A stretch of 64,000 nt of DNA from Halorussus lipolyticus (GTDB taxonomy: Archaea > Halobacteriota > Halobacteria > Halobacteriales > Haladaptataceae), in assembly GCF_029338375.1 (NCBI RefSeq), contig NZ_CP119804.1, positions 2,252,955 through 2,316,954 on the forward strand. The letters are read 5' to 3'. Every line of letters begins with the position of its first letter. Position 1 is the first letter of the stretch. Under the pieces are notes generated by a model, which worked only from the letters and a program-made list of their open reading frames with translations, had not been told where the DNA came from and did no database searches. Shown here one piece after another: positions 27,921 to 36,001 of this stretch. The translations under genes were made by a program, and so were the position numbers.

Positions 27921-29285
27921 ATGCTTGAGGAAGTGCCCAAGGGATGCTGTGGCTTCACTTTGGGACCAGAAGACGTTTCTGGTCGCCCCTCTATTTCTGT
28001 CAACAGTACGGAAGAGTGGCATATAGATACGAAAGCGGTCTGCTGTTGTCGTAAGTCCTGGGATGAATCGGATGCAGGTTACTGTATTTGGCATGCTGAT
28101 GTCGAGGAAAAACCTCTGGATGCACTACTCGCCGAATATTACGAACAGGATCAACGGCTTGACGGCGCTGTTCTTCGCGGTGTTGGTGCTGGTGATGCTC
28201 TACCGTTGTCTGAAACTATGCTTAGAGGAGCCAATCTATCCAGTGCCAATTTTTCGGGAAGTGACCTTTCCGGCGTAAGGCTCCTAGACGCCAATCTTTC
28301 TGATGTAAACCTTGGCTTCGCCGACCTAACAAACGCCTATCTAACGGGGTCAAACCTTACCGATGCGCGCCTAACCAGCACTTCACTTGCCTCCGCAAAT
28401 TTCTCTAAAACTAATCTCACTAACGCAGACCTCAAAATGGCTAAATTCACTAACGATTCTTTTCTCGTGAAGGCCGACCTTACGAATGCCGATCTCCGAT
28501 ATGCCAGACTCAATGAAGTTCGCTTATTTGAGGCAGACCTTACTGGCGTAGCCATATCATACAGAGGAATTAATGACTTTAGATTCGACGAGGGAACGAC
28601 CTTCGGTGGACGGTCACAGTGGGAAGTCGAAGCCGATTCAGAGGCAGTACAGTCTATCCCGTATCTATCTTCGTCAGTTAGGCCGCTCCGTTCTCTCGGA
28701 CGTCTCTATACCAATCCAAGCAATCTCGAACAAGCCGAACTCCAATATCGGGCAACTCAACGACTGCTCCGAGAAAATGATTTCCGTCAGTTGCTGGATT
28801 TAACCATCCGAGAGAAGCACGCCCGTCGCAAACGAGCTCTCGCCGAAAATGATTACTGGACTTGGTTCAAACTCGCCGTCTATCGCTGGCTGCTTGGTTA
28901 CGGCGAAAAACCCACACACGTCGTTGGTACTTCCCTGTTCGTTATCGTTTTATCTGCGTTACTCTACCCTCTTTGGGGCTTCGTAATCAGCAAGAAGATT
29001 GCTTCCGAGGGGGTTGAACTTCCGAGCAAGTTCGTTTCCTACAGTCATCTCCCCGATACGGAAAGCCTTCTCTCCACCCTCGTATCGTCTGGCTCGCTCC
29101 CCGATACTCTCGTATACGGACTCGGCAAGAGCCTGTACTTCAGCGTCATCACCTTCACAACATTGGGGTACGGAGATATCCAGCCCATTGGGTTCGGGGA
29201 AACCATTGCCATCATTGAGTCGTTCCTTGGTGCGTTGTTGATGGCGTTCCTGGTGTTCGTTCTCGGTCGCCGGACGACGTGGTAG
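27921..29285 (+). CDS. Pentapeptide-repeat protein with C-terminal K+-channel pore
   Basis: 454 residues in three parts. Residues 8-65 are Cys-rich (CCGFTL ... CCC ... CIWHADVEEKP), which suggests a metal-binding module. Residues about 98-212 are pentapeptide repeats of the A(D/N)LxxA type, which form a right-handed beta-helix. The C-terminus has a membrane helix (about 335-355), the pore with selectivity filter TTLGYGD (413-419) and a last helix (430-449) ending in GRRTTW. The filter is that of a potassium channel with two helices per subunit. A close paralogue follows 91 nt downstream. What opens the channel is unknown. Confidence 0.85.
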   Translation: MLEEVPKGCCGFTLGPEDVSGRPSISVNSTEEWHIDTKAVCCCRKSWDESDAGYCIWHADVEEKPLDALLAEYYEQDQRLDGAVLRGVGAGDALPLSETMLRGANLSSANFSGSDLSGVRLLDANLSDVNLGFADLTNAYLTGSNLTDARLTSTSLASANFSKTNLTNADLKMAKFTNDSFLVKADLTNADLRYARLNEVRLFEADLTGVAISYRGINDFRFDEGTTFGGRSQWEVEADSEAVQSIPYLSSSVRPLRSLGRLYTNPSNLEQAELQYRATQRLLRENDFRQLLDLTIREKHARRKRALAENDYWTWFKLAVYRWLLGYGEKPTHVVGTSLFVIVLSALLYPLWGFVISKKIASEGVELPSKFVSYSHLPDTESLLSTLVSSGSLPDTLVYGLGKSLYFSVITFTTLGYGDIQPIGFGETIAIIESFLGALLMAFLVFVLGRRTTW

Positions 29286-29376
29286 GAAACAGAGTCAACA
29301 AATATCATCTATGATTAAAATCTTGTTTTTGAACTCGAAGAAAGGGTTAATCAACAATAGATAAGAATCTTGGAAT

Positions 29377-30921
29377 ATGAGCGATACACCTACCGGGGCT
29401 GAGGCAGGTTCGATTCCAAATGGTGTCCCCAAAGACCGTTGCGGATACACCCTCGATACCGATGATGTTCCCGAGATCATCGATGCAGTCAGCTGTTGGC
29501 GGCCGGTCTGGAACGATAGCGAACAGTGTATTTGGCATGCCGATGTCGAAAATAAACCCATCACGGAGTTACGAAAAGCATGCTCAGATCAAATAGAGCA
29601 ACTCGATGGCGCGATACTTCGCAGTATAGAGGCTGAAGGATTCGATTGGCTTTCCGGATGCAGACTGATACGTGCCGACCTAACTGAGGCTCACTTCCCT
29701 GACGCCGATCTCAGTAACGCCGATCTCTTTGGGGCTGACTTCACGGAAGCCGACCTCTCGGGAGCTAACCTCGCTAACGCTTACCTCCCTGAAGCTGACT
29801 TTACCAAAGCCTCTCTACGCAAAACCAAACTCATCGATGCTTCTCTTGACGACGCTATCCTCACTGACGCCGACCTTTATAGGGCTAATCTCGCCGATGC
29901 TATCCTCCCCAAAGCTGACTTCACTAATGCACGGCTCCAAGAGGCCAACCTCATTGGCGCCGTTCCCAGAGAAGCTGACTTCACTAATGCCTCCCTCCCC
30001 GGAGCCTACTTTACAAACGCCGACCTTAGTCAAGCCAACCTAATCAATACCTACCTGCATAGGGCCAACCTCATTTCCGCTAACCTTGACGGAGCCGACC
30101 TTACTGGTGCTGATCTTAGAGAAGCTAACCTCAGGCATACCACTCTCGCCGAAGCTCGTCTTACTGAAACAAAAATCACAAATGCAGATGCCAAATACGC
30201 AGAATTCGAGCGAGCAACGTTGACTCGAACAGATTTTTTTGATGCCAATCTAATAGGCGCTCGATTCTACGGAGCAACGTTCGACGACACAAAAATTAAT
30301 CGCGGAACGGAGTTCGGCGAGCACTACGCCGACGACCTTGACGGAATAGATGGCGAGGACCTTGACGATGAGGAGGCAACACCGTGGGACAAGGCGGCGT
30401 GGACGTATCGCCAACTCGAAGAACTGGCCCGACGGAACGCCCTCCCGGAACAAGCCCGCGAGGCCTTCAAGCGCCGGAAAGACATCCGCCGCGACGAGCT
30501 ATGGCAAAAACTATGGAACGATAGGGACTGGGGCAGCTTCCGAAATTGGGGCTACTCAAAAGGACTTAGTGTAGTGATGCGGTACGGGGCGAGTCCTTGG
30601 CGGGTAGTTCGTGTCTCAGGTGGCGTCATTGGAATCTGGTCGGTCCTGTACCTCCTGCTCGGGAGTATCTACGTCCCCGAGGGGTTCCCGGACTCCGAGA
30701 CTATCGGCCAGAACTTCTTCCCTGTGCTCTCCTTGCCTACACCGCTTACCGAGTGGGGAATAAGCCTCTACTTCTCGGTGGTCACGTTCACTACATTGGG
30801 CTACGGCGACCTTCAGCCAGCCAGCGGTGCGGCGCAAGCGCTCGCCACTATCGAGTCGTTCCTCGGCGCACTTTTGATAGCCCTGCTCGTTTTCGTCCTC
30901 GGCAGACGATCCACATGGTAG
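29377..30921 (+). CDS. Paralogous pentapeptide-repeat/K+-channel fusion protein
   Basis: 514 residues with the same order as its upstream neighbour: a Cys motif (CGYTLD near 22-27, CWRPVW 40-45, CIWHADVENKP 51-61), a longer pentapeptide-repeat region (about 97-300), a charged linker, a helix (about 413-430) and a pore ending with filter TTLGYGD (472-478) and GRRSTW. The repeat region is about 80 residues longer than in the first copy. Both lie on one strand as a likely duplicate or hetero-oligomeric pair. The shared N-terminal motif marks a distinct family, not a chance fusion. Confidence 0.85.
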   Translation: MSDTPTGAEAGSIPNGVPKDRCGYTLDTDDVPEIIDAVSCWRPVWNDSEQCIWHADVENKPITELRKACSDQIEQLDGAILRSIEAEGFDWLSGCRLIRADLTEAHFPDADLSNADLFGADFTEADLSGANLANAYLPEADFTKASLRKTKLIDASLDDAILTDADLYRANLADAILPKADFTNARLQEANLIGAVPREADFTNASLPGAYFTNADLSQANLINTYLHRANLISANLDGADLTGADLREANLRHTTLAEARLTETKITNADAKYAEFERATLTRTDFFDANLIGARFYGATFDDTKINRGTEFGEHYADDLDGIDGEDLDDEEATPWDKAAWTYRQLEELARRNALPEQAREAFKRRKDIRRDELWQKLWNDRDWGSFRNWGYSKGLSVVMRYGASPWRVVRVSGGVIGIWSVLYLLLGSIYVPEGFPDSETIGQNFFPVLSLPTPLTEWGISLYFSVVTFTTLGYGDLQPASGAAQALATIESFLGALLIALLVFVLGRRSTW

Positions 30922-31276
30922 ACCCACAGGTTGTCATCCCTGTCCACGAGTCCCCCTTCGCGGGTAAAATGCCCTCGATAGACGAGGTGGTTCTCGTCGG
31001 TAAGATGGTTAGACGCCCACATCGCTGACATCCACGACGCTGCTGGCCGATCCGATGGCAGAGTTGGCCGTTGGCGCAATCCCGATGTCGGCGAGCGACC
31101 GCTTGGTGAACGGCTTGACGCACTCAACGTCCTGTAGCTTGACCGTCTCGGACTGCCGGATGGCGCCGACGCCTCGGCGAACCGCTTCGCGTTGAGCTTC
31201 CGCGCCGGGATCGGCAACGGCGGTCCCTCGTTAGTTTATGCGAAACATTTGGTATTCTGGGACATCAGACCATAGC
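30922..31276 (-). other. Region between channel gene and recombinase with a gene remnant
   Basis: 355 nt. Besides the minus-strand remnant at 31009-31230 no complete gene is supported. Confidence 0.5.
31009..31230 (-). pseudogene. Remnant coding fragment, GC-rich, no start codon
   Basis: A 73-codon minus-strand frame with good haloarchaeal codon bias (…KLQDVECVKPFTKRSLADIG…) is bounded upstream by an in-frame TAA at 31231-31233 and has no ATG, GTG or TTG. It looks like the C-terminal part of a gene that was cut off. The source family is not recognised; its GC is higher than that of its neighbours. Confidence 0.4.
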
Positions 31277-32404
31277 TCAGGAGGACCAAGCATTCCTAAC
31301 AGCATCTGAGCGGTCTTCTTTCCGCTTCCGTTTCGTTCTCGGGTCGTAGTGCTTCTTGATTGTCTGAATAGAGACGTTGAATCGTTCACTCGCCAAGTCG
31401 GGACGCAGCCCACCGCTGAGGTGGTGGACAATTGCGCCACGCCGAATCGCGTGCGGATAGTACGAGTAAGGGCAGACATTCGTATCCGGATGGCAGTTAC
31501 CGGCGCAGTCTTGATCTTCTAGCTCGGCGGTTGTCCACCGACAACTGGTCGCCGCGTAGATTTTCCGCCGGAGAGTGGATTTGGCCGCTCGACCGTGCTG
31601 CGTTGCGAAGAGTGGTTCGCGTCCGTAGTCGTCAGTAACATTGGGTCGCTCGCCCTTGATGTATTCTTCAAGTGCTGTGATGACACAGTCTCGAAGCTCA
31701 ATGTTTCGTTCTCCGTTCCCGACGCCGTTCTCCTCGTTACCATTCTTCAGGCGAGTGCCGGTTTTCGGTCGATGCCGAAGCCGAATCTCGTTATTGCTCG
31801 GGTCGAAGTCACGGAGGTCGAGAGAATTCAAGCCACCGATGCGCATCCCCGAGTTCCATGCAAGCTCGAGGAGCGCATGCATTAGTGAGCCGCGACGTTG
31901 CTTGCGGAGATTGTCGAGAATCTTTGTAGCTTCTGGAGCTGGAAGAGCCTCATCGCGAGCTTCGGGCGTAAGCCCGAGCTCATCCTTATCCAGGATGCGG
32001 TAGACAGGTTCCCCACATAGTCCTCGTTTGTTAAGCCACCGTAGCCAAGTGCGAACGTTCTTCGTGTACGTGATGATCGTGGAGTCCGAGTCGTACTGTT
32101 CCTGTAGCGAATCGACGTACCGGTCCACTAAGTCCGTAGAGAGACCGCCCGTCGTTTCGATAGCGTTGTCTTCAGCAAAGTCGATGAAATCGGGGATCGT
32201 CCGTTTGTACTGGACACGCGTAGATGGAGCCCGGTCCCGCCTTCGAGACAGGAATCGCTCGTACAACTCATCAAGCAACGGTAGGTCCGCATGCGAGCGA
32301 GACTCACCATCCGGGGCAGTAGGATTCTTTACGGACTGTACAACCTTTTGCACTGTCTCTGGGTCGTCGATTTCAGCGAGGGCTTCTGCTAGTTCACTGT
32401 TCAT
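31277..32404 (-). CDS. Tyrosine recombinase with Cys-rich insert
   Basis: 375 residues. The core-binding domain covers about 45-130. Catalytic residues are visible: Arg in SGMRIGG (about 192), HAIRRG (about 320) and Tyr in IKKHYDP (about 349). A Cys-rich segment (CRWTTAELEDQDCAGNC...CP, about 288-313) precedes the H-x-x-R box as in the 23070 integrase, so the two belong to one subfamily. Its start overlaps the stop of the degenerate recombinase gene (ATGA, 32401-32404), so both are translated together. Confidence 0.88.
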   Translation of the reverse strand: MNSELAEALAEIDDPETVQKVVQSVKNPTAPDGESRSHADLPLLDELYERFLSRRRDRAPSTRVQYKRTIPDFIDFAEDNAIETTGGLSTDLVDRYVDSLQEQYDSDSTIITYTKNVRTWLRWLNKRGLCGEPVYRILDKDELGLTPEARDEALPAPEATKILDNLRKQRRGSLMHALLELAWNSGMRIGGLNSLDLRDFDPSNNEIRLRHRPKTGTRLKNGNEENGVGNGERNIELRDCVITALEEYIKGERPNVTDDYGREPLFATQHGRAAKSTLRRKIYAATSCRWTTAELEDQDCAGNCHPDTNVCPYSYYPHAIRRGAIVHHLSGGLRPDLASERFNVSIQTIKKHYDPRTKRKRKEDRSDAVRNAWSS

Positions 32405-33309
32405 GCTTGATCCGTAATTGTTGAAATCGCGTAGTCCCGAATGTCAGCCGGGGCGATTGAGTGAGTTTGCAGCACCTCCTGTACTTCGTTCTGAGAGGAA
32501 GCGTAGTTGGATGCTGAGTCGTTTGCGCGCTTGACCGACCGGCGGAGCGTCGATGGACTTGCTCGGCCGTTTGAGGTCGTGAAAAGCGGCCTGCAGTCGT
32601 TTTGTGTGACCTCGTTACGTTCGTAGTTGAGGTAGGTCTCGATGGCCTCGACAGTTGAACTGGAGAGGTCGGCAGTTCGGTGCGTGACGAGACCGACATC
32701 CGATACGACATGTGTCTCGGGGATACCGACCAAGACGATACCCCCGTCTAAATCGAGAGCCGAGATGTCGATTTGACGGATTTGTTTCGGACGGCTTTTC
32801 GTATCCCAGACCAGTTCGGCGAAGACGTGAGTTCGCGTGCCGAACTGGCGCGTGCGAAGATACGAGAGCAACGAATCAACTCCGTCTAAGATTGTGGATT
32901 CACAGTTTGTGGTAAGCTCGCTCCAGACCTCAGTGAATCTCTTTGAGGGGTACTCGTGGAGTGCAGTAGCAATTCGGTGTTTCACGAGGGCAGGGTCGGA
33001 CTGGTAGAGAAAAGCAAGGAAGTTCGAAAGAGAGGAGAGATGGCCAGAGATGGTGGCGGTGCTGTGTCCGGCCTCTGCAAATAGGTAATCGGCGAAATGT
33101 CCGACGTGAGTCGTCCGCAACTCTGCTTTTTTGAGACCTTCGTCTCGGCACCATGGGACGAAGATATTGAGGGCAGTCTGGTGACCGTAGAACGTACTGT
33201 CGGGAGCATTGGTAGAGAGTGCATCGAGATAGGTTTCGGTGGCCTCCTCGAAGCCCTCCGAGGTGGCTAAATCGTGCGCCTCCTCGTGGGTGCATTTCAC
33301 GCCGACCAC
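32401..33309 (-). CDS. Degenerate tyrosine-recombinase-like protein
   Basis: 302 residues. The N-terminal half is a good core-binding domain (…STFYGHQTALNIFVPWC…GHLSSLSNFLAFL). In the catalytic half the first box reads WDTKSRPKQIRQ instead of TGLRxxE, the H-x-x-R box is reduced to PADIRDYA and the protein stops before any Tyr nucleophile. It probably binds DNA but cannot cleave it. It is co-translated with the intact recombinase downstream, which suggests a partner or an accessory role. Loss by decay is the alternative. Confidence 0.7.
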   Translation of the reverse strand: MVGVKCTHEEAHDLATSEGFEEATETYLDALSTNAPDSTFYGHQTALNIFVPWCRDEGLKKAELRTTHVGHFADYLFAEAGHSTATISGHLSSLSNFLAFLYQSDPALVKHRIATALHEYPSKRFTEVWSELTTNCESTILDGVDSLLSYLRTRQFGTRTHVFAELVWDTKSRPKQIRQIDISALDLDGGIVLVGIPETHVVSDVGLVTHRTADLSSSTVEAIETYLNYERNEVTQNDCRPLFTTSNGRASPSTLRRSVKRANDSASNYASSQNEVQEVLQTHSIAPADIRDYAISTITDQA

Positions 33310-33335
33310 CCCACACTATTTGTAATCCTATCTAG

Positions 33336-33480
33336 GAGGAAAACAAGAGGAGAAGCGCCATGACTATCTGAGTGGGTACTGAATGACCACGCCAGACCTA
33401 AGAACATGAGTTAGTAGGTCTGGCGTGGTCATTCAGTGCCCATTCAAGATATCTGGTGGTTAGTATCCTTTGTTTTCCTC
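33336..33480. repeat. Large inverted repeat between recombinase genes
   Basis: Inner arms of 27 nt at 33373-33399 and 33416-33442 match in 26 positions, and the single T-G difference would pair as U-G in RNA; the spacer is 16 nt. Outer 11-nt arms GAGGAAAACAA (33336-33346) and its complement (33470-33480) extend the dyad. It fits a recombinase site, a cruciform, a small MITE or a bidirectional terminator. Confidence 0.8.
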
Positions 33481-33486
33481 GTTTTA

Positions 33487-34755
33487 CTAATCTGATTTAA
33501 CGTCGTCGTCAAACCCAAAGCCAGAAAGACCTGAGAAGAGTCGCTCTAAGAGTTCCTGATAGTTGCTCTCGTTGTGATCATAGAACTCTTCTGTAACCTC
33601 TGTTGACGAGTGATCCAATGCAGCACTGCGAGCGTCTCTGGGAACATCAGCTTCGTCCATCAGGTAGTTAAATGTATGCCGAAAAGTGTGTACATCAACA
33701 CGGTATGCATTTCGGACATCCTTGTCAGTCCCCAGCATTTCCTTCTGGTTCTCCGTCATTGGAATTTCACCAATCACCTCTTGAATGCCAGCACGCTCAG
33801 CGGCTTGTCTCACAATGTTACGCAGGGAACCACTTCTGTACCGGCCACCTTCCCGACTTGGGAAAAGGTAGGGATTGTCCTCAGCTACGCCGGTCGCTGG
33901 ACGTTCCACCTCAATCCATCGCCGTAGTGAGAGTGCTAGCCCATCCGAAATAGGGAGCGTGTAGCTTCCGCCTGCCTTCGTGTTCGACAACGTAATCTTC
34001 TTTTCGTCAAGATCAACGTCACCAGTTTCGAGCTTGCAGATATCGATGTTCCGCGGTCCAAGCTCAACTCCGATTTGAACAATCAGACGATCCATTAGTC
34101 GGTCCATCGCGTCAAACAACTGAATGACCAGTTCCTTCGTGAGTGGTTCTCGTTCGATTCGCTCTTTTGTCTGGTATTTGGATGGGTCGATCTCCTCTAG
34201 AATCAACGCACGACTAAGCGTCGGCTCTATGTCACGGTACAGTTCGATGTGTTTGTAGAGATTTGCTAACGCAGTTCGGTCCCCTTCTAGCGTGCTCTCA
34301 GAACGGTTGGCACGAACCCTTTGATTGAAGTATTCTCGGAGATCACGGAGATCGGCCTCACACGCGTTGACACCGCGATCATGAAGAAAACTAATGTAGA
34401 ATCGGATCGGGTCACAGTACGCGCTTGCTGTGCTGGATGTGAGTGTCGTACCCGTTTTCCTTCTTAAGAAGTCAATCGCGTGGCCGCACTTTGGTTCCCC
34501 ATTAAGATGCTCGTCAAGAATGTGTTGCCAGCGCTCGTCTATTCGCTCCTCGTGGTAGGTCGGACAGATTGGTTCGTTACACTGTTCCTGACTGTCGGGA
34601 GCAGGGATCTGGTTTGGTTGCTCTGAGGGTGTTGAGCTCTTACTCGGATTACTCGTTTCTTCAGAAGTTGCTTTATTGCTTACTTCATGGTCGCTTTCGT
34701 TATTTGATTCGTTGTCTGTGAAATCACTAAGCTTCAGTTTCTGATTTGTAGTCAT
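33487..34755 (-). CDS. Tyrosine recombinase, second subfamily
   Basis: 422 residues. An unusual Ser/Glu/Asn-rich N-terminal extension of about 65 residues precedes the core-binding domain (about 110-190). Catalytic residues: Arg in GPRNID (about 254), HTFRHTF (about 364), LDHSS (about 385) and Tyr in EEFYDHN (about 396). It shares the segment NIVRQAAERAGIQEVIGE with the 36002 recombinase, showing recent common ancestry. Its start lies 12 nt after the stop of the RHH-winged-helix gene, so they form an operon. Confidence 0.87.
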   Translation of the reverse strand: MTTNQKLKLSDFTDNESNNESDHEVSNKATSEETSNPSKSSTPSEQPNQIPAPDSQEQCNEPICPTYHEERIDERWQHILDEHLNGEPKCGHAIDFLRRKTGTTLTSSTASAYCDPIRFYISFLHDRGVNACEADLRDLREYFNQRVRANRSESTLEGDRTALANLYKHIELYRDIEPTLSRALILEEIDPSKYQTKERIEREPLTKELVIQLFDAMDRLMDRLIVQIGVELGPRNIDICKLETGDVDLDEKKITLSNTKAGGSYTLPISDGLALSLRRWIEVERPATGVAEDNPYLFPSREGGRYRSGSLRNIVRQAAERAGIQEVIGEIPMTENQKEMLGTDKDVRNAYRVDVHTFRHTFNYLMDEADVPRDARSAALDHSSTEVTEEFYDHNESNYQELLERLFSGLSGFGFDDDVKSD

Positions 34756-34767
34756 TTTCTCTAGATG

Positions 34768-35337
34768 TTATTCGGTTGCAGGTGCTGGACGATACTGGAC
34801 AGTCTGGTCATTTTCGACAGTGGTGACCAGACCTCGCTCGATGAGTCGAAGAAGGCTTTCGTGAATGCGAAGCTGACTCACTTCACACTCCTCGGAGATG
34901 CTTGACTCAGATGCTAAGCCGAGCTTCGAAACCACCGTGTAAACTCGCTCGTCGGTTCTGTCATCTTCATCAGCATCTGAGACAGCAGGAGTTGACGGCT
35001 CGGATTGCCCGTCGGACCTCCTGTCAGGAGTAGGCTGCTGTCTCGATGGTGCACGATTCGGATGGAGTTCACCAACTTGCTCTGCAACCTCTTCGAGTGT
35101 CTCAAGAATCCTTTCGGCTTTGGTGAGGAGTTCCCGTATTGGCTGTTCGCTGTCGTTCTCCATCTTCTGATGGAGGTCTTCTATTGCAATACGCAGTGCT
35201 TCACTTCGACTTGCGTACCGCTCAGCTTTTAGCTGGTCAAGCATCTGGTCCTGACGTTCGGTAATCGTACAGTTCGGCTTCACCGACTCATTTCCATCAT
35301 CGGCAGAGTCATCAGGTAAGGACGAATCCCCGCTCAT
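34768..35337 (-). CDS. RHH-winged-helix DNA-binding regulator paired with recombinase
   Basis: 189 residues. The N-terminal part (about 20-55, CTITERQDQMLDQLKAERYA then SRSEALRIAIEDL) matches a ribbon-helix-helix domain. A coiled-coil and disordered linker follows, then a winged-helix-like C-terminal domain (about 130-180, …ISEECEVSQLRIHESLLRLIERGLV). It lies upstream of and next to a recombinase gene, like its homologue at 37009-37539. A short palindrome just upstream of the start suggests self-regulation. Confidence 0.75.
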   Translation of the reverse strand: MSGDSSLPDDSADDGNESVKPNCTITERQDQMLDQLKAERYASRSEALRIAIEDLHQKMENDSEQPIRELLTKAERILETLEEVAEQVGELHPNRAPSRQQPTPDRRSDGQSEPSTPAVSDADEDDRTDERVYTVVSKLGLASESSISEECEVSQLRIHESLLRLIERGLVTTVENDQTVQYRPAPATE

Positions 35338-35348
35338 TGTTGCGGAGA

Positions 35349-35361
35349 GCCAAACTTTGGC
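35349..35361. promoter_or_regulatory. Palindrome GCCAAA-C-TTTGGC upstream of RHH gene
   Basis: A 6-1-6 perfect dyad 12 nt upstream of the ATG at 35337; the size suits an RHH operator. Inferred. Confidence 0.4.
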
Positions 35362-35727
35362 CGGTCTATGACGAATTTCAACAGTCGGTAGATCGCCGAA
35401 GGTGAACCAGCGGTCGCACGGTAGAAACTACCTCCGATGAATCTCTTACTAAACCAAGTCCTGAGTGTTGTTCCCGAGGACTTTTCTCGATGCTGCTTGT
35501 ACTTGCGGCTGGAGCTTAGGCTTGTCATTAAGGTTAGCCCGCTCCACGCTCAGGGCGCGACAACGCCCTGGGCACTTCCCTTCATGTAGAACGACAATCA
35601 ACTACTGGCAGGGAGTGCACTGGTGGAGCATCTTCGCTCTAAATTATCTTCAGAGCGGTAAATGTACATTCTGATCTCTATCAGTTAATACTGCCGATTA
35701 TAAAATAATATTCCGTTAACTACCTAG

Positions 35728-35746
35728 TTGGTTAACTCTTAACCAA
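35728..35746. repeat. Inverted repeat TTGGTTAA/TTAACCAA
   Basis: Perfect 8-bp arms with a 3-nt spacer in AT-rich DNA; the half-site GTTGGTTAAC recurs at 35966-35975, near the 3' end of the recombinase gene. Confidence 0.55.
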
Positions 35747-36001
35747 TTAAAATCCATAAATCTAAATTATCCCGTTAGATTGGTCCCGAGTTATGAAAGG
35801 GTTGTTCTAGGCTTGGAAACAGCAGACAATAGCGGTTTCTCAAGAAAAGAATATTTCCACCAACTGCGAAGCTGAATTCCAAAATCAGACTACTTCTAAA
35901 GCGAATTTTCGAGTATCGGATAGCGTCTAAGAGACTATCATATTTTGAACTTCGTCCGTGGTTTCGTTGGTTAACGTTCTAGATATCAGGTCAGTGGTAA
36001 C

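Larger units (their letters stand above)
35338..36001. other. 664-nt intergenic region with several dyads
   Basis: No gene is supported. AT-rich. It holds a 7-6-7 dyad CAGGGCG/CGCCCTG (35551-35570), a perfect dyad TTGGTTAA-ctc-TTAACCAA (35728-35746), and GTTGGTTAAC at 35727-35736 and again at 35966-35975. Candidate recombination, replication or regulator sites. Confidence 0.5.

Noticed and set aside
33373..33442. DNA-inversion switch
   Set aside because: The segment between the arms is only 16 nt and carries no promoter or coding end to switch.
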